A stretch of DNA of 64,000 nucleotides from Sulfurospirillum barnesii SES-3 (GCF_000265295.1 NC_018002.1:1-64000), one strand, 5' to 3'; shown: positions 22,229 through 31,469, numbered from the stretch's first letter. The notes: generated by a model from the letters alone, not told the origin. A program made the numbers and translations.

Positions 22229-23161
22229 TTAGTGATTTAGAAAGTTTTGAATGTTTTGGGCAACCAAGTTCATAAGAGCCGTACGTGCTTCAACGCTTGA
22301 CCATGCGATATGCGGCGTCATAAGGAGACGCTCTGGATGCTTTACATGTAAAAGTGGATGATCTTTTTGCATCGGCTCAGTTTCTAGCACATCAAGTCCC
22401 ACATAGAGCTCTTTTCCGTCGATGATCTTTGCAAGGGCGACTTCATCGATGATGCCGCCGCGTCCGACATTGACAAGCACGGAACCCTCTTGCATTAGGG
22501 TAAGTGCGTTCATGTCTATAAGCCCTTTGGTTTGGGCATTGAGCGGTGCGTGAATGCTGATAACCGAGCAGGTTTGAAGCATCTCTTCCAAGCTAAGTCG
22601 TTGAAAGAGCGCATCATTGTTGGCGCCACTGGTGGAAAAATAAACGACCTCCGATCCAAATGCCGTCGCAATCTTCGCCACCTCTTTACCAATCGTCCCA
22701 AGTCCGATAATCCCCCATCGTTTGCCTTTAAGTTCCCAAAAAGGACGCTCGATATGCGTAAAGGTTGGCGCTTCAACCCACCCACCTTTTTTAACAAAAT
22801 CGTCGTAATAACCGCAACGACCGATGAGACTAAGGGCTAGCATGATCGTCGTTTGCGCCACAGAAGCTGTGGAGTAGCCTGCCACGTTTTTCACCACGAT
22901 GCCCTTTTGGCTTGCATGCACCAAGTCAACATTGTTCGTTCCCGTTGCTGTGACGCAAATGAGCTGAAGCTGTGGGCACGCATCCATCGTCGCGGCATCA
23001 ATGAGTACTTTATTGGTTAAAACGATGTTTGCATCTGCGATATGCGCAACACACTCTTCGGGTGACGTGGTCTCGTAAGTGCGAAACTCCCCAAACGATT
23101 TAAAGAGGCTTAGGTCAATATCTTTTCCCATCGTTTGGGCATCTAAAAAAACGATTTTCAT
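22229..23161 (-). CDS. D-isomer 2-hydroxyacid dehydrogenase, NAD-binding
   Basis: The 310-residue enzyme should interconvert a 2-oxoacid and its D-2-hydroxyacid, in the glycerate/hydroxypyruvate reductase style. The nucleotide fold shows GLGTIGKEVA. Catalytic positions are visible in NVGRGGIIDE (Arg), LDVLETEPM (Glu) and MTPHIAW (His). It lies 3 bases downstream of the isochorismatase-like gene and 9 bases upstream of the AhpD-like gene. A palindrome at 22342 encodes LLHVKHPE in a surface loop. Confidence 0.87.
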   Translation of the reverse strand: MKIVFLDAQTMGKDIDLSLFKSFGEFRTYETTSPEECVAHIADANIVLTNKVLIDAATMDACPQLQLICVTATGTNNVDLVHASQKGIVVKNVAGYSTASVAQTTIMLALSLIGRCGYYDDFVKKGGWVEAPTFTHIERPFWELKGKRWGIIGLGTIGKEVAKIATAFGSEVVYFSTSGANNDALFQRLSLEEMLQTCSVISIHAPLNAQTKGLIDMNALTLMQEGSVLVNVGRGGIIDEVALAKIIDGKELYVGLDVLETEPMQKDHPLLHVKHPERLLMTPHIAWSSVEARTALMNLVAQNIQNFLNH

Positions 23162-23164
23162 ACA

Positions 23165-23722
23165 TTAATCCTTTTTAAGTAATGGTATCCATTCGTTTAG
23201 CGTTAAAACGCGACTAAATCCAAACGCCTGCGCGACTAAAAAGGCTCGGTGTAACGCTTCCGCACTCACGCTTCCTGCATTGTTCTCAAAATCCAGTGTG
23301 CCATTGGCATCGCTGAGAAATTCAACAGTATAGCCAAGCTGTGAAGCATCGCGTGCAGTGGCATCACAACAGTTTTGGGTCATGTATCCGATGATGGAAA
23401 CCGTGTCAATACCAAGAGCTCTAAGCCTGTAGTTCAAGTCCGTTCCCACAAAAGAGCTCGCATGGTTTTTTTCGATATAAAGATCAGGCTTTATAGCTTT
23501 GATCGCATCGTGAAATTCCCACAGATGACTTCCTCTCGCAAATGCACCTGCATTTTCTTTGAGACTCGTGTGTTGCACAAAAACGATCATTTCACCCACT
23601 TTTTGTGCTTCAGCAATGGCGGTTTTGATATTCTCAAAACTGTTCGGCGGATAGCTAATGGGCAATGCCCCACCTTCAAAATACTCATTTTGAACATCCA
23701 CAACGATAAGGGCTCGTTTCAT
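23165..23722 (-). CDS. Isochorismatase-family cysteine hydrolase
   Basis: The 185-residue protein has the triad of the cysteine-hydrolase (nicotinamidase/isochorismatase) family: Asp in VVDVQNEYF, Lys in EKNHASSF and Cys in GYMTQNCCDATARDA. The substrate cannot be told from sequence. It is the first gene of the operon. GGAGG lies 4 bases before the ATG, and a TetR operator palindrome abuts that site. TTGACT (in the second operator) with TAAACT 17 bases on could be its promoter. Confidence 0.85.
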   Translation of the reverse strand: MKRALIVVDVQNEYFEGGALPISYPPNSFENIKTAIAEAQKVGEMIVFVQHTSLKENAGAFARGSHLWEFHDAIKAIKPDLYIEKNHASSFVGTDLNYRLRALGIDTVSIIGYMTQNCCDATARDASQLGYTVEFLSDANGTLDFENNAGSVSAEALHRAFLVAQAFGFSRVLTLNEWIPLLKKD

Positions 23723-23731
23723 AAAACCTCC

Positions 23732-23782
23732 TTGACTGTTTGGTCAAGCAGAAGTTTAACCAAAATTGACCGTTTAGTCAAG
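23732..23782. promoter_or_regulatory. Twin TetR-type operators between divergent genes
   Basis: Two palindromes share the form TTGACYGTTTRGTCAA: CTTGACTGTTTGGTCAAG at 23732-23749 and TTGACCGTTTAGTCAA at 23767-23782, with centres 34 bases apart. They lie between the isochorismatase operon and tetR. One covers the likely -35 of the operon, the other its leader next to the ribosome site. TATAAT at 23800-23805 probably drives tetR. This is the expected pattern for repression of both directions. Confidence 0.8.
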
Positions 23783-23828
23783 AGGTGCAAAATTATGTTA
23801 TAATTGAATCAATAAATTGAGGAAAAAA

Positions 23829-24395
23829 ATGGAAACTACACGAGAAAAGCTTATAAGAGCAACATTTGACGAGGTCTTTTCACACGGCTATCAAGGTGCA
23901 TCGCTTGCCGACATCCTAGCCAAAGCAGGCGTGCACAAAGGTTCCATGTACCACTTCTTTGCCAATAAAAAAGAGATGGCACTTGCTGCGATAGAAGAAA
24001 CCATACTCAAAAAAAATCTGGAAAAATACAGCTACGTCGAAACCTACACCAGTGGCTTGTTAGAAGCGTTTTACACCCAACTAAAAGACACCTCCGTGCG
24101 AGACTTCAAACGAGGCTGCCCCATCGCCAACGTCGTCCAAGAGATGTCCAACATCGACGAGGAGTTCAACACCTTGATGAAGTCCATTTACGGCGCATTT
24201 CGAGCAAATATCAAAGCTATTTTCGACAAAGCGATTGAGGTGGGAGAAATGAAACCCTGCGATACGACGAAACTGGCTCTTTTTACGACTTCAACCATTG
24301 AAGGCGCTATCTTGGCGGCTAAGGCGAGTGGAAATGCGCAGGATTATAGTGATGTGATTGAGGAGTTGATAGCGCATATTGAGGGGAAGAGATAG
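23829..24395 (+). CDS. TetR/AcrR-family transcriptional regulator
   Basis: The 188-residue repressor has an N-terminal HTH (FSHGYQGASLADILAKAGVHKGSMYHFFANK) and a helical ligand domain containing Cys in FKRGCPIANV. ATG 23829 follows GAGGA; an in-frame TTG at 23817 is less likely. It faces the three-gene oxidoreductase/hydrolase operon across two operator palindromes, so autoregulation and control of that operon are likely. The ligand is unknown; an electrophile or quinone inducer (NemR-like) is speculation. Confidence 0.88.
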   Translation: METTREKLIRATFDEVFSHGYQGASLADILAKAGVHKGSMYHFFANKKEMALAAIEETILKKNLEKYSYVETYTSGLLEAFYTQLKDTSVRDFKRGCPIANVVQEMSNIDEEFNTLMKSIYGAFRANIKAIFDKAIEVGEMKPCDTTKLALFTTSTIEGAILAAKASGNAQDYSDVIEELIAHIEGKR

Positions 24396-24448
24396 TATAA
24401 TCAAATTTATTGTTTTTGTATTACATTTTTTCATAAAGGCATAAGTTG

Positions 24449-27355
24449 ATGGGTGTAGATGATAACCAATACATGTGGTATGAATTGTATGGTGAATTAG
24501 CCAAAGGTTTACATGATTTTTATCAAAAGTACAAAAATGATAAAGAAAAATATGTTGGTGAACTTTTTTATGATTTATGTTTGACTAAAGAGTTTGAGTT
24601 TCATAGATTATTCAATTGGTCAAACAATATAACAGAAAAAAGTTTAGATCCTTTTCATGTGTTTGCTTCGTTTAACAATAGTTCAACGACTATGGATAAA
24701 AAATGGGAAAGACTACAATTTTATTTTGATATTTTAGAGATTAAAATCAATGCAAAAGAAGCGTTACAGGATAATCGCTTTTCTGTTCCACATATAGCTA
24801 TTATTTATGCTGTCTCCAATAGAGACAAAAAAACACAAAATGAAATTTGGAAGTTTTTTGATGCTGTTTTATTAAATAATAGCAATAGTATTCAAAGCGG
24901 ATTTGAAACATCGGTTAACTGGTTTGGTATCGGATTTACACTTTTAACAGAATTTTTATTTTGGGTTGATTCAGATAAATATCTTTCACTTGATAAGAAT
25001 ACCATTGCTTTGCTCAAAAAATATAACTTCCCCATACCTAAAGATTATCAAACATACAATAATTTACTTTTGAAAATTACAGAATTCACAAACAACCAAA
25101 ATATCTTTAGATTATTAATTGAATATGCGTATCAACAAAAGGAGTTTTTAGATAAGCAATCCAACAAATCTCTTTTTACAGTTCTAAATCAAAAAAATGA
25201 GTCAATAAACGAAAATAATGAATATATTGAGGAAAATTACGTTGAGTCTGGATATGTTCAAGAGGCAAAGGAAGATATAAAATTTCAACTTATCGCTTTG
25301 AGAGTTTTGAATAATTGTTGGGATAAGTACTATAAAAGACTGAATAAAAATCTATATATCTTTAGCGATAAATTTCAATTTTCGCCTAATCAAGAAACAA
25401 TTATTTATATCAAAAAAAATGATTTAAATTTGTTTGAAATCAAACAAATTACAGGTACAGATAATTTAAAAATTAATATTAATGTCATTGTTGGTAAAAA
25501 TGGTTCAGGTAAAAGTACGCTTGTTGAACTTGCTTTTATGGCAATTAATAATCTATATATCGCATTAGAAAAAGAAGAAATAACCAATGATCAAATTGCT
25601 CCTAAATTAATAGAAGATGGTTTACATGTGGAGTTGTTTTTTATGACGGACAATCTCTATAAAGTCACAGTAGAAAATAAAAATATACTGATTGAGCAAT
25701 ACCAACAAGTTGATATTGCAAAAGACATTGTTACGTATGGAAAGAAAAAAGATGTTTCAACGCAGTTTTCAATAGATAACCTTTATTATACGATACATCT
25801 AAATTATTCTCTGCATTCACTCAATGAAAATTATTTTGGTAATTGGTTATTTCGCCTTTTTCACAAAAACGATGGATATAAAACACCCATTGTTTTAGAA
25901 CCCTATAGAAAAGATGGCAATATTGACATCAATAGCCAAATGAGCTTAACGCAAGATAGGCTATTAGCTGATTTATTAGTGATGGAACCAGACACGCATG
26001 ACAGACTATTAACAAAAAAACTTAAAGCAAAAAGTTTATCTCTAAGGCTTAATTATGAAAAAATGGATAAATACAAAGAGCCAACTGTATTTGTTATGCG
26101 TGAATTGCGTCAACAAATCAATAAAAAATTTGATCTTCTACTAGAAGACTTTTCAGAAGATATTTTAAAAAAATTTAAAAAACGTAAAAAAGTTTATTCT
26201 TTGCCTTTTCGTAATATTTCACTTTACGAAGAAGCAAAAAAAATATATCAAGAGTTTTCAATAGAGTTTTTAACGTTGATGTATATTTACAATAAATTAT
26301 TAAGTATGATAAAAAATTATACATACTATAAACAATTTAAAAATAAATTAGGATTGCACAATATAGAAGAAATTTTTGAGTTTGTTGTAAAAGATATTAG
26401 CCATAAAGCATTTAAAATTAAACGTGCAATTTATTTTTTAAAATTTTATAATCAAAAATTTAGAAGGAGAGATCAAACTATAGATTTAAAGAAATTATCA
26501 GATGAGGTTTTGAGAATTCAAGCGACAAATCAAGAGTTAGGAATTCTTGAATTTTTGCCCCCATCTATTTATACACAAGAGATTATTTTTGATAATGGTC
26601 AAAAATTCGATGGATTGAGTTCAGGAGAGAAACAAAAGATATTTGTTCTCACAGCTATTACTTACCATCTTACAAATCTTGCTTCAAGTGAAAATTTTGA
26701 AAATATCAATATTGTTTTAGATGAAATAGAGCTTTATTTTCACCCTGAAATGCAAAAAGATTTTATTAATGACTTGTATCATAATTTAAAAGAAAATGCT
26801 TATATCCGAAACAAATTAAGACAATTAAACTTTATCTTTGTCACACATTCGCCATTTATTTTATCAGATGTTACGCACCATGAATTATTGGCTTTAGATG
26901 AAAATGCTATGCCTAAGCCAGACTTAAAACCCACTTTTGGAGCGAATATTTATGAATTGCTTCAAGACAGTTTCTTTATGGAGTCCTTTTGGGGAAATTT
27001 TGCCAAAGAGAAAATAGAAGAAATAGTTAAAATTGTTAGGCTTTATGAGTTATGTAAAAAAGAAAGTCGTCCAGATGAATTTGATGAGTTTACCGAACTT
27101 TATCGAAAAAAATATAATATAAAAGAGAAAGTTGAAATTAACTGTTTTGAAATAAAAAAGAAAATTGAACAAGACAAACCTAATTTAGTTCTTTTGGTAG
27201 AGTCTGTAGGGGAAAAAATCATTCGATATGAGTTACTACAGCTGTTGGATAAAATCGGTAGCTTGGATGAAAATTTAGCTTATAAACTTGCAAAACATGA
27301 TGTAAAACTTTTAGAAGAAGCCTTAAAACTTGCACAAGAAAATCAAAATGATTAA
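24449..27355 (+). CDS. Large SMC/OLD-like ATPase, Septu PtuA-like
   Basis: The 968-residue ATPase has Walker A VGKNGSGKSTL (about residues 348-358), the ABC signature LSSGEKQK (about 723), Walker B INIVLDEIELYF (about 753-764) and the H-loop FIFVTHSPF. About 340 unrecognised, mostly helical residues precede Walker A. The HNH gene overlaps it by 8 bases. An ATPase plus HNH pair is the layout of the Septu defence system, but most PtuA proteins I know are much shorter. The gene is visibly richer in A and T than its neighbours and has no TTACATGTAA. ATG 24449 is chosen over TTG 24446; AAGG is 9 bases upstream. Confidence 0.8.
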   Translation: MGVDDNQYMWYELYGELAKGLHDFYQKYKNDKEKYVGELFYDLCLTKEFEFHRLFNWSNNITEKSLDPFHVFASFNNSSTTMDKKWERLQFYFDILEIKINAKEALQDNRFSVPHIAIIYAVSNRDKKTQNEIWKFFDAVLLNNSNSIQSGFETSVNWFGIGFTLLTEFLFWVDSDKYLSLDKNTIALLKKYNFPIPKDYQTYNNLLLKITEFTNNQNIFRLLIEYAYQQKEFLDKQSNKSLFTVLNQKNESINENNEYIEENYVESGYVQEAKEDIKFQLIALRVLNNCWDKYYKRLNKNLYIFSDKFQFSPNQETIIYIKKNDLNLFEIKQITGTDNLKININVIVGKNGSGKSTLVELAFMAINNLYIALEKEEITNDQIAPKLIEDGLHVELFFMTDNLYKVTVENKNILIEQYQQVDIAKDIVTYGKKKDVSTQFSIDNLYYTIHLNYSLHSLNENYFGNWLFRLFHKNDGYKTPIVLEPYRKDGNIDINSQMSLTQDRLLADLLVMEPDTHDRLLTKKLKAKSLSLRLNYEKMDKYKEPTVFVMRELRQQINKKFDLLLEDFSEDILKKFKKRKKVYSLPFRNISLYEEAKKIYQEFSIEFLTLMYIYNKLLSMIKNYTYYKQFKNKLGLHNIEEIFEFVVKDISHKAFKIKRAIYFLKFYNQKFRRRDQTIDLKKLSDEVLRIQATNQELGILEFLPPSIYTQEIIFDNGQKFDGLSSGEKQKIFVLTAITYHLTNLASSENFENINIVLDEIELYFHPEMQKDFINDLYHNLKENAYIRNKLRQLNFIFVTHSPFILSDVTHHELLALDENAMPKPDLKPTFGANIYELLQDSFFMESFWGNFAKEKIEEIVKIVRLYELCKKESRPDEFDEFTELYRKKYNIKEKVEINCFEIKKKIEQDKPNLVLLVESVGEKIIRYELLQLLDKIGSLDENLAYKLAKHDVKLLEEALKLAQENQND

Positions 27356-28433
27356 GGTTGATAATTCTGCAAAAAGAAGAATTTTTACGGAAAGTAAAAC
27401 TCAAAAAGTTTTAAGTCTTAAAGCACAAATTGAAAAAAAAATTGAAACTCTTGAGGCAAATAGAACTTACAATTATGATAAGGCGCTATGTAAATTTGAA
27501 AAAGAGCTAAATTCAAAAAATCTCTCCGTTTTCAAATTTAAAAATGCCATAGAATTAAAAATTGATGAGCTGTTGCAACCGCAGCAACAACTATCCGAAT
27601 CATTTAAACGAGAATTGCAAAAATTGAAAAAATCACTCTATCTTATTCTTGTTGGAGATATATCACAAATAAGATTTTTTATTAAGCAGCTACGCGATAA
27701 TGGGTCTTTATTGATACATCTTTATTGTGATGAAACAAATCATCCAAAATCTAATGATTATAAAAAATTTCAAGAAATATTTGAAGATTTATATAAAAAA
27801 GAACTAAGTAATCACTCTATAAAAAAATCATTTTTTGAGATGTTTGAAGATATTAATGTGTGCCCTTACTGTAACCGTAATTTTATTAATCCAATTTATA
27901 AAAAGACTAAAATCGGTTGTGACAATGAAACACAATCTCCAGATATTGAACACTTTTTTCCAAAATCAATGTATCCTTTTTTATCTCTTAGTATTTCAAA
28001 TTTATTGCCATCTTGTAGTTTTTGTAACAAAATTAAAAGTAATGTCGATACATTTAATAATTGCAAAAGTCCTTATGAAATTGACAATAAAATAGATTTT
28101 CTTTTTGAGTTTAACCAAGATGCACAAGATATAAATAAGCGGAATGTTACAGTAAAGACAAAGCTCAATAATTCTGAAATATTGCATCTTGAAAACCTTT
28201 ATAACGAAGTACATTTACACTATATCAACGATATTTATTTTGATGTTTTTAGTCATCCTGAAAAATATTTGAATGAGCTTTCTAGTACTTTAAAGGCAGA
28301 TGAATCTGAACAGAGAAAATGGTACAAAAGCTTTTTCAGAAATTATGCCGACGAAGCAGATTTTAATAAGCATCCTTTGTCAAAATTAACTAAAGATTTA
28401 TTTAATCATTTAAATTCAGTTAAACAAACTTAG
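27348..28433 (+). CDS. HNH endonuclease, Septu PtuB-like
   Basis: The 361-residue protein has a zinc-bound HNH fold. CPYC (Cys172, Cys175) is followed by DIEHFFPKS (catalytic His202), NLLPSC, then CSFCNKIKS (Cys223, Cys226). This matches the HNH nucleases paired with ATPases in Septu and in PtuAB-type retrons. The first 165 residues are helical, rich in Lys and Glu, and unrecognised. ATG 27348 overlaps the ATPase stop (ATGATTAA), so translation is coupled. No reverse transcriptase is nearby, arguing against a retron. A terminator follows at 28438. Confidence 0.82.
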   Translation: MIKVDNSAKRRIFTESKTQKVLSLKAQIEKKIETLEANRTYNYDKALCKFEKELNSKNLSVFKFKNAIELKIDELLQPQQQLSESFKRELQKLKKSLYLILVGDISQIRFFIKQLRDNGSLLIHLYCDETNHPKSNDYKKFQEIFEDLYKKELSNHSIKKSFFEMFEDINVCPYCNRNFINPIYKKTKIGCDNETQSPDIEHFFPKSMYPFLSLSISNLLPSCSFCNKIKSNVDTFNNCKSPYEIDNKIDFLFEFNQDAQDINKRNVTVKTKLNNSEILHLENLYNEVHLHYINDIYFDVFSHPEKYLNELSSTLKADESEQRKWYKSFFRNYADEADFNKHPLSKLTKDLFNHLNSVKQT

Positions 28434-28437
28434 CAAT

Positions 28438-28466
28438 ATCGGAGTAGTTTTATCTCCCCGATTTTT
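28438..28466 (+). terminator. Terminator of the ATPase-HNH operon
   Basis: ATCGGAG and CTCCCCGAT form an imperfect stem around TAGTTTTAT and are followed by TTTTTCT. It lies directly after the HNH stop codon, closing the island. Confidence 0.65.
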
Positions 28467-28501
28467 CTACAATACCCAAAGCGAAAAGCAAAAGAGGTGC
28501 G

Positions 28502-29347
28502 ATGAAAGCGAGTACTCGTGAGGATTATGTTCGGTTGGTGTATAAAGTTGTTTTTTACATCGAGCAAAACGCCGACAAGGAGCTTAGCCTTGAAGAGTTA
28601 GCCAAGGTAGCTGGGTTTTCGAAGTACCATTTTCATCGCATTTTCAAAGCTGTTACGGGAGAAAATATTGGTGATTTTATCGCTCGGGTGCGGTTGGTTT
28701 ATTCGGCGTGGAAGCTCAAAACTGAACCCAAAATCACCAATGTAGCGCTCTCGTGTGGATTTGAAACCAACGCCTCTTTTTCTAAAGCGTTTAAAAACCG
28801 TTTTGGCATGAGTCCACGTGCGTATGCGACGATGCTCAAAGCGAAAAAAGGAGTTGTGATGTTAAAACCTACCATTGTCGAGTTTAAACCTTTGAGCGTT
28901 TTTTATGTGCGAAAAACAGGAGCGTACGAAACCTCTTCGTGTGAGGCGTGGAATGTCTTGATGGCGTTTGCGTATGAGCAGAGAATGAAGTTTCGTAAAA
29001 ATATTATGGGCAAAGAGACGATGCACTTTGGCATCGGGCACGATAACCCTAGCTTAGTTGAGCAAAATTTACTGCGTTACGATGCGTGCATCACCTGCGA
29101 GGACGAGAGCATTGAGCTCAAAAGTGAAGTCTTTAAAAAGGTGCTTGAGGGTGGAAAATGCGCCGTGTTTTTACATAAAGGGGCGTATGAAAATCTAAAA
29201 GCGACCTATGCTCAGATTATGGATTGGGTGGTTGCTGAGGGTATTGGACTTCGTGATGCACCTTTGTTTGAGAAGTACCTCAACCGTGATCCTAGGCGCA
29301 CGAAGCCTGAGAATTTGCGTACGGAGATTTATGTTCCTATCGCATAA
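28502..29347 (+). CDS. AraC-family regulator with GyrI-like effector domain
   Basis: The 281-residue protein has an N-terminal AraC DNA-binding domain with two HTH motifs (LSLEELAKVAGFSKYHFHRIFKAVTG and ITNVALSCGFETNASFSKAFKNRFGMSPRAY). A C-terminal GyrI-like small-molecule domain begins near residue 120. This Rob-like order is typical of regulators of drug efflux or stress genes. No obvious target is adjacent. It starts at ATG 28502 after AGAGGTG and lies directly downstream of the ATPase-HNH island. Confidence 0.85.
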   Translation: MKASTREDYVRLVYKVVFYIEQNADKELSLEELAKVAGFSKYHFHRIFKAVTGENIGDFIARVRLVYSAWKLKTEPKITNVALSCGFETNASFSKAFKNRFGMSPRAYATMLKAKKGVVMLKPTIVEFKPLSVFYVRKTGAYETSSCEAWNVLMAFAYEQRMKFRKNIMGKETMHFGIGHDNPSLVEQNLLRYDACITCEDESIELKSEVFKKVLEGGKCAVFLHKGAYENLKATYAQIMDWVVAEGIGLRDAPLFEKYLNRDPRRTKPENLRTEIYVPIA

Positions 29348-29399
29348 TTATCTTTACATGTAAAGCTTTTTATGGACATGATTATTTGAACTTCTATGT

Positions 29400-29420
29400 T
29401 ATAATACGTGTAATAACACG
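29400..29420 (+). promoter_or_regulatory. Promoter and putative operator of the toxin-antitoxin operon
   Basis: TATAAT at 29400-29405 is followed at once by the palindrome CGTGT-AATA-ACACG (29407-29420), located where the transcript would start. Antitoxins of the Phd/YefM type usually repress their own operon through such a site. A TTTACATGTAAA lies about 35 bases upstream. Confidence 0.55.
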
Positions 29421-29448
29421 GATTTAAATACGCATAGGAGAAAATAAA

Positions 29449-29751
29449 ATGGTAGCATACACACAACAAGAGATGGTAGGAGCCACGGAGTTAGCCAAAT
29501 CGCTGGGTGGTTTTATAGACAAAGTAGTATCTCGAAGTGTCGAAAAACTCGCCATCGTTCGCCACAATAAGCCCGAAGCCGTTATCTTGCCCATAGCAGA
29601 ATACGAGCGGATGAAAGCCATTGCGGACTATGTGGAAGATATGGAGATTTTACACATCATCGAAGAGCGTATGCCTGAGGGAAAAGAGCTTAAAACCGTA
29701 CCGCTGGAAGAGATGATGGGGCGTTTGCGCAAAAGAGGGTTAGATGTATAG
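29449..29751 (+). CDS. Phd/YefM-type antitoxin
   Basis: The 100-residue protein has the antitoxin layout: an N-terminal DNA-binding fold with VGATELAKSLGGFIDKV, the strand KLAIVRHNKPEAVILPIAEYERM typical of Phd/YefM, and a charged C-terminal tail to neutralise the toxin. AGGAG precedes ATG 29449. It overlaps the toxin gene by 8 bases, as in most type II modules. Confidence 0.88.
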   Translation: MVAYTQQEMVGATELAKSLGGFIDKVVSRSVEKLAIVRHNKPEAVILPIAEYERMKAIADYVEDMEILHIIEERMPEGKELKTVPLEEMMGRLRKRGLDV

Positions 29752-30055
29752 TATCGAAACCCTTGAAGAGGTAGAAGATGATTTGTTGCTTTTGCCCAAA
29801 GAGGTGTTGGTGGAAGCGTTAGCGTATTTTGACAAATACAAAACAAATCCCTTTCAATACTCCCAACCCCTAGAAAATAAAGGCGGTCGAGATCTAAGAG
29901 GTTGTCGCAAAACCTATATTGCTAATGCCACATACCGAATTATCCTTCAAGTGGAAAAAGGCGTGGCAAAAATCGTCAGCATTATCTGTGTAGGTGAACG
30001 CAACAATATGGACGCTTACAACACAGCACATGCAAGATTGAATCTTCAAAAATAG
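29744..30055 (+). CDS. RelE/ParE-superfamily toxin
   Basis: The 103-residue basic protein matches RelE/ParE folds: an N-terminal helical hairpin, then LENKGGRDLRGCRKTYIANATYRIILQVEKGVAKIVSIICVGERNN, which contains the family RxxY.IxxY..R.I pattern. RelE-type members cut mRNA and ParE-type members poison gyrase; the sequence does not decide between them. It forms a module with the Phd-like antitoxin, next to a defence-candidate island. Confidence 0.85.
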   Translation: MYSIETLEEVEDDLLLLPKEVLVEALAYFDKYKTNPFQYSQPLENKGGRDLRGCRKTYIANATYRIILQVEKGVAKIVSIICVGERNNMDAYNTAHARLNLQK

Positions 30056-30102
30056 CAATTCTTACGCATTTTTAACATCATCATTATCTTTACATGTAAA
30101 GC

Positions 30103-30130
30103 CCTTTGGGTGGCGCAAACCACCCAAAGG
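30103..30130. terminator. Terminator between the toxin gene and GDPD gene
   Basis: CCTTTGGGTGG (30103-30113) and CCACCCAAAGG (30120-30130) form a perfect 11-pair stem with a 6-base loop between two convergent genes. A TTTACATGTAAA lies directly beside it at 30089-30100. No long T run is present. Confidence 0.65.
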
Positions 30131-30138
30131 AAGATGCT

Positions 30139-31365
30139 TTATTTCACCAAACCTTTGCAGTTGGCGTAGTAGGTTGTTGTGGCTGGCCAGTCGGAGAAGA
30201 CGCCTATGACGCCGACATCTTTGGCTAGAACATCCAAAAGGGTGTAGGTGTCGCCGTCGTTGTTGGTGACATCTTTGATGCTCTGGTAGTACCAGCCGCC
30301 ACCGTCTTTAAGTAACCCTGAGCGCTCAAGTGACCATGTGATGATTTTGAGTCCTTTTTGCTTCAGCGCTTTAGCGTACGGGGAAGGAACGAGGTTTTTA
30401 TTGGCATCGACGCTGACCAATGCAAAAAGCGGTGGTGCTACGATTTTGACGCCGTCTTTCACAAAACCATCTAACTCCGCAATGTCTTTAGCATAGTTAT
30501 CTTTGAGGTCAAACGTTTCATCTAAAAAGACCGCTTGTTTGCCAAATTCGGGGTTTTTCTTGATCCAGTAGAGAATGTCGGCGTATTCAAAGGATTGGGC
30601 AAAGACTAAGCTTGGTTTCACGCCTGCTTTTTTGTACTCTTCTATCATCTGTTGGGCGTATTGCTCTTGGGTGTAGGTTCCATTAAACGGCATGGTGACA
30701 CTTGGTGCTTTAAGCTCAGGCGTCATTTTAACACCCAAACTTTTAAACAGCTCAATGCTCTCCGCATGGGTCATCAGTGTGCCCGTAGAAGCGTAACGGT
30801 CGGTTCTCCAGCTTGGCGTTGCATTCATGTACTCTTTGAGATTGGTTGCTTTTTCATTTTCAGCGTCCATCTTGCCTTTGAGGGTTCTAAACTCGGCTAA
30901 GGTAATGTCGCTGGTACAACATTTTGCGCTTGCTTTTTTGCCTGTGCTCGCATCAGCTGGGCTAAAAGGCTCCGAACATTTTGCGGCTAATGGCGTGTCT
31001 AAGATGTTGGTGGTGGTGTGCAAGTCGCACTGAGAGTGTCGGCACACAAGTTGCAAGTCTTTGGTAAAGGTCACATCGCACTCGATGATACCAGCCCCCA
31101 TACGAGCTGCTGCTAGGTAGGATTCTTTCGTGTGTTCGGGAAACTGCATACTTGCCCCTCGATGACCGATGGAGAAGTCTGAGGGTTTAAACGAGGTCAC
31201 TTTGCACTGTTTTAAAGACTCCTTGAGTTTCCCCTCGTCCATATCGTCCACAAGATAATACGGTCTTACACCCACTTGTACAGTGACATTCTGCGTTTTT
31301 GCTTCATTGGCATACACACTAAGTGCCAACAAAGCAACACTTGAAAAAACAGCTAAATGTTTCAT
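30139..31365 (-). CDS. Periplasmic glycerophosphodiester phosphodiesterase
   Basis: The 408-residue protein has a signal peptide (cleavage near VYA-NE) and the GDPD TIM-barrel start [33 protein letters not shown], with the metal-binding Glu and Asp. It should split glycerophosphodiesters into glycerol-3-phosphate and an alcohol in the periplasm. There is an insert with extra Cys (CSEPF, KCCTSD) relative to short GDPDs. A porin gene lies upstream in the same direction, with a terminator between them. Confidence 0.88.
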   Translation of the reverse strand: MKHLAVFSSVALLALSVYANEAKTQNVTVQVGVRPYYLVDDMDEGKLKESLKQCKVTSFKPSDFSIGHRGASMQFPEHTKESYLAAARMGAGIIECDVTFTKDLQLVCRHSQCDLHTTTNILDTPLAAKCSEPFSPADASTGKKASAKCCTSDITLAEFRTLKGKMDAENEKATNLKEYMNATPSWRTDRYASTGTLMTHAESIELFKSLGVKMTPELKAPSVTMPFNGTYTQEQYAQQMIEEYKKAGVKPSLVFAQSFEYADILYWIKKNPEFGKQAVFLDETFDLKDNYAKDIAELDGFVKDGVKIVAPPLFALVSVDANKNLVPSPYAKALKQKGLKIITWSLERSGLLKDGGGWYYQSIKDVTNNDGDTYTLLDVLAKDVGVIGVFSDWPATTTYYANCKGLVK

Positions 31366-31469
31366 ATGTTTTCCTCTGAGATGATAAATTTATAATCTAT
31401 TTTGCCATGGGTTCATAACAAAAAAGCTACATCGCAGAAAATATACTATAAAAAAAGCATTGAAAAGAA

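Noticed and set aside
24449-28433. ATPase-HNH pair as part of a retron
   Set aside because: No reverse transcriptase gene or msr-msd-like repeat was found between the tetR and araC genes.
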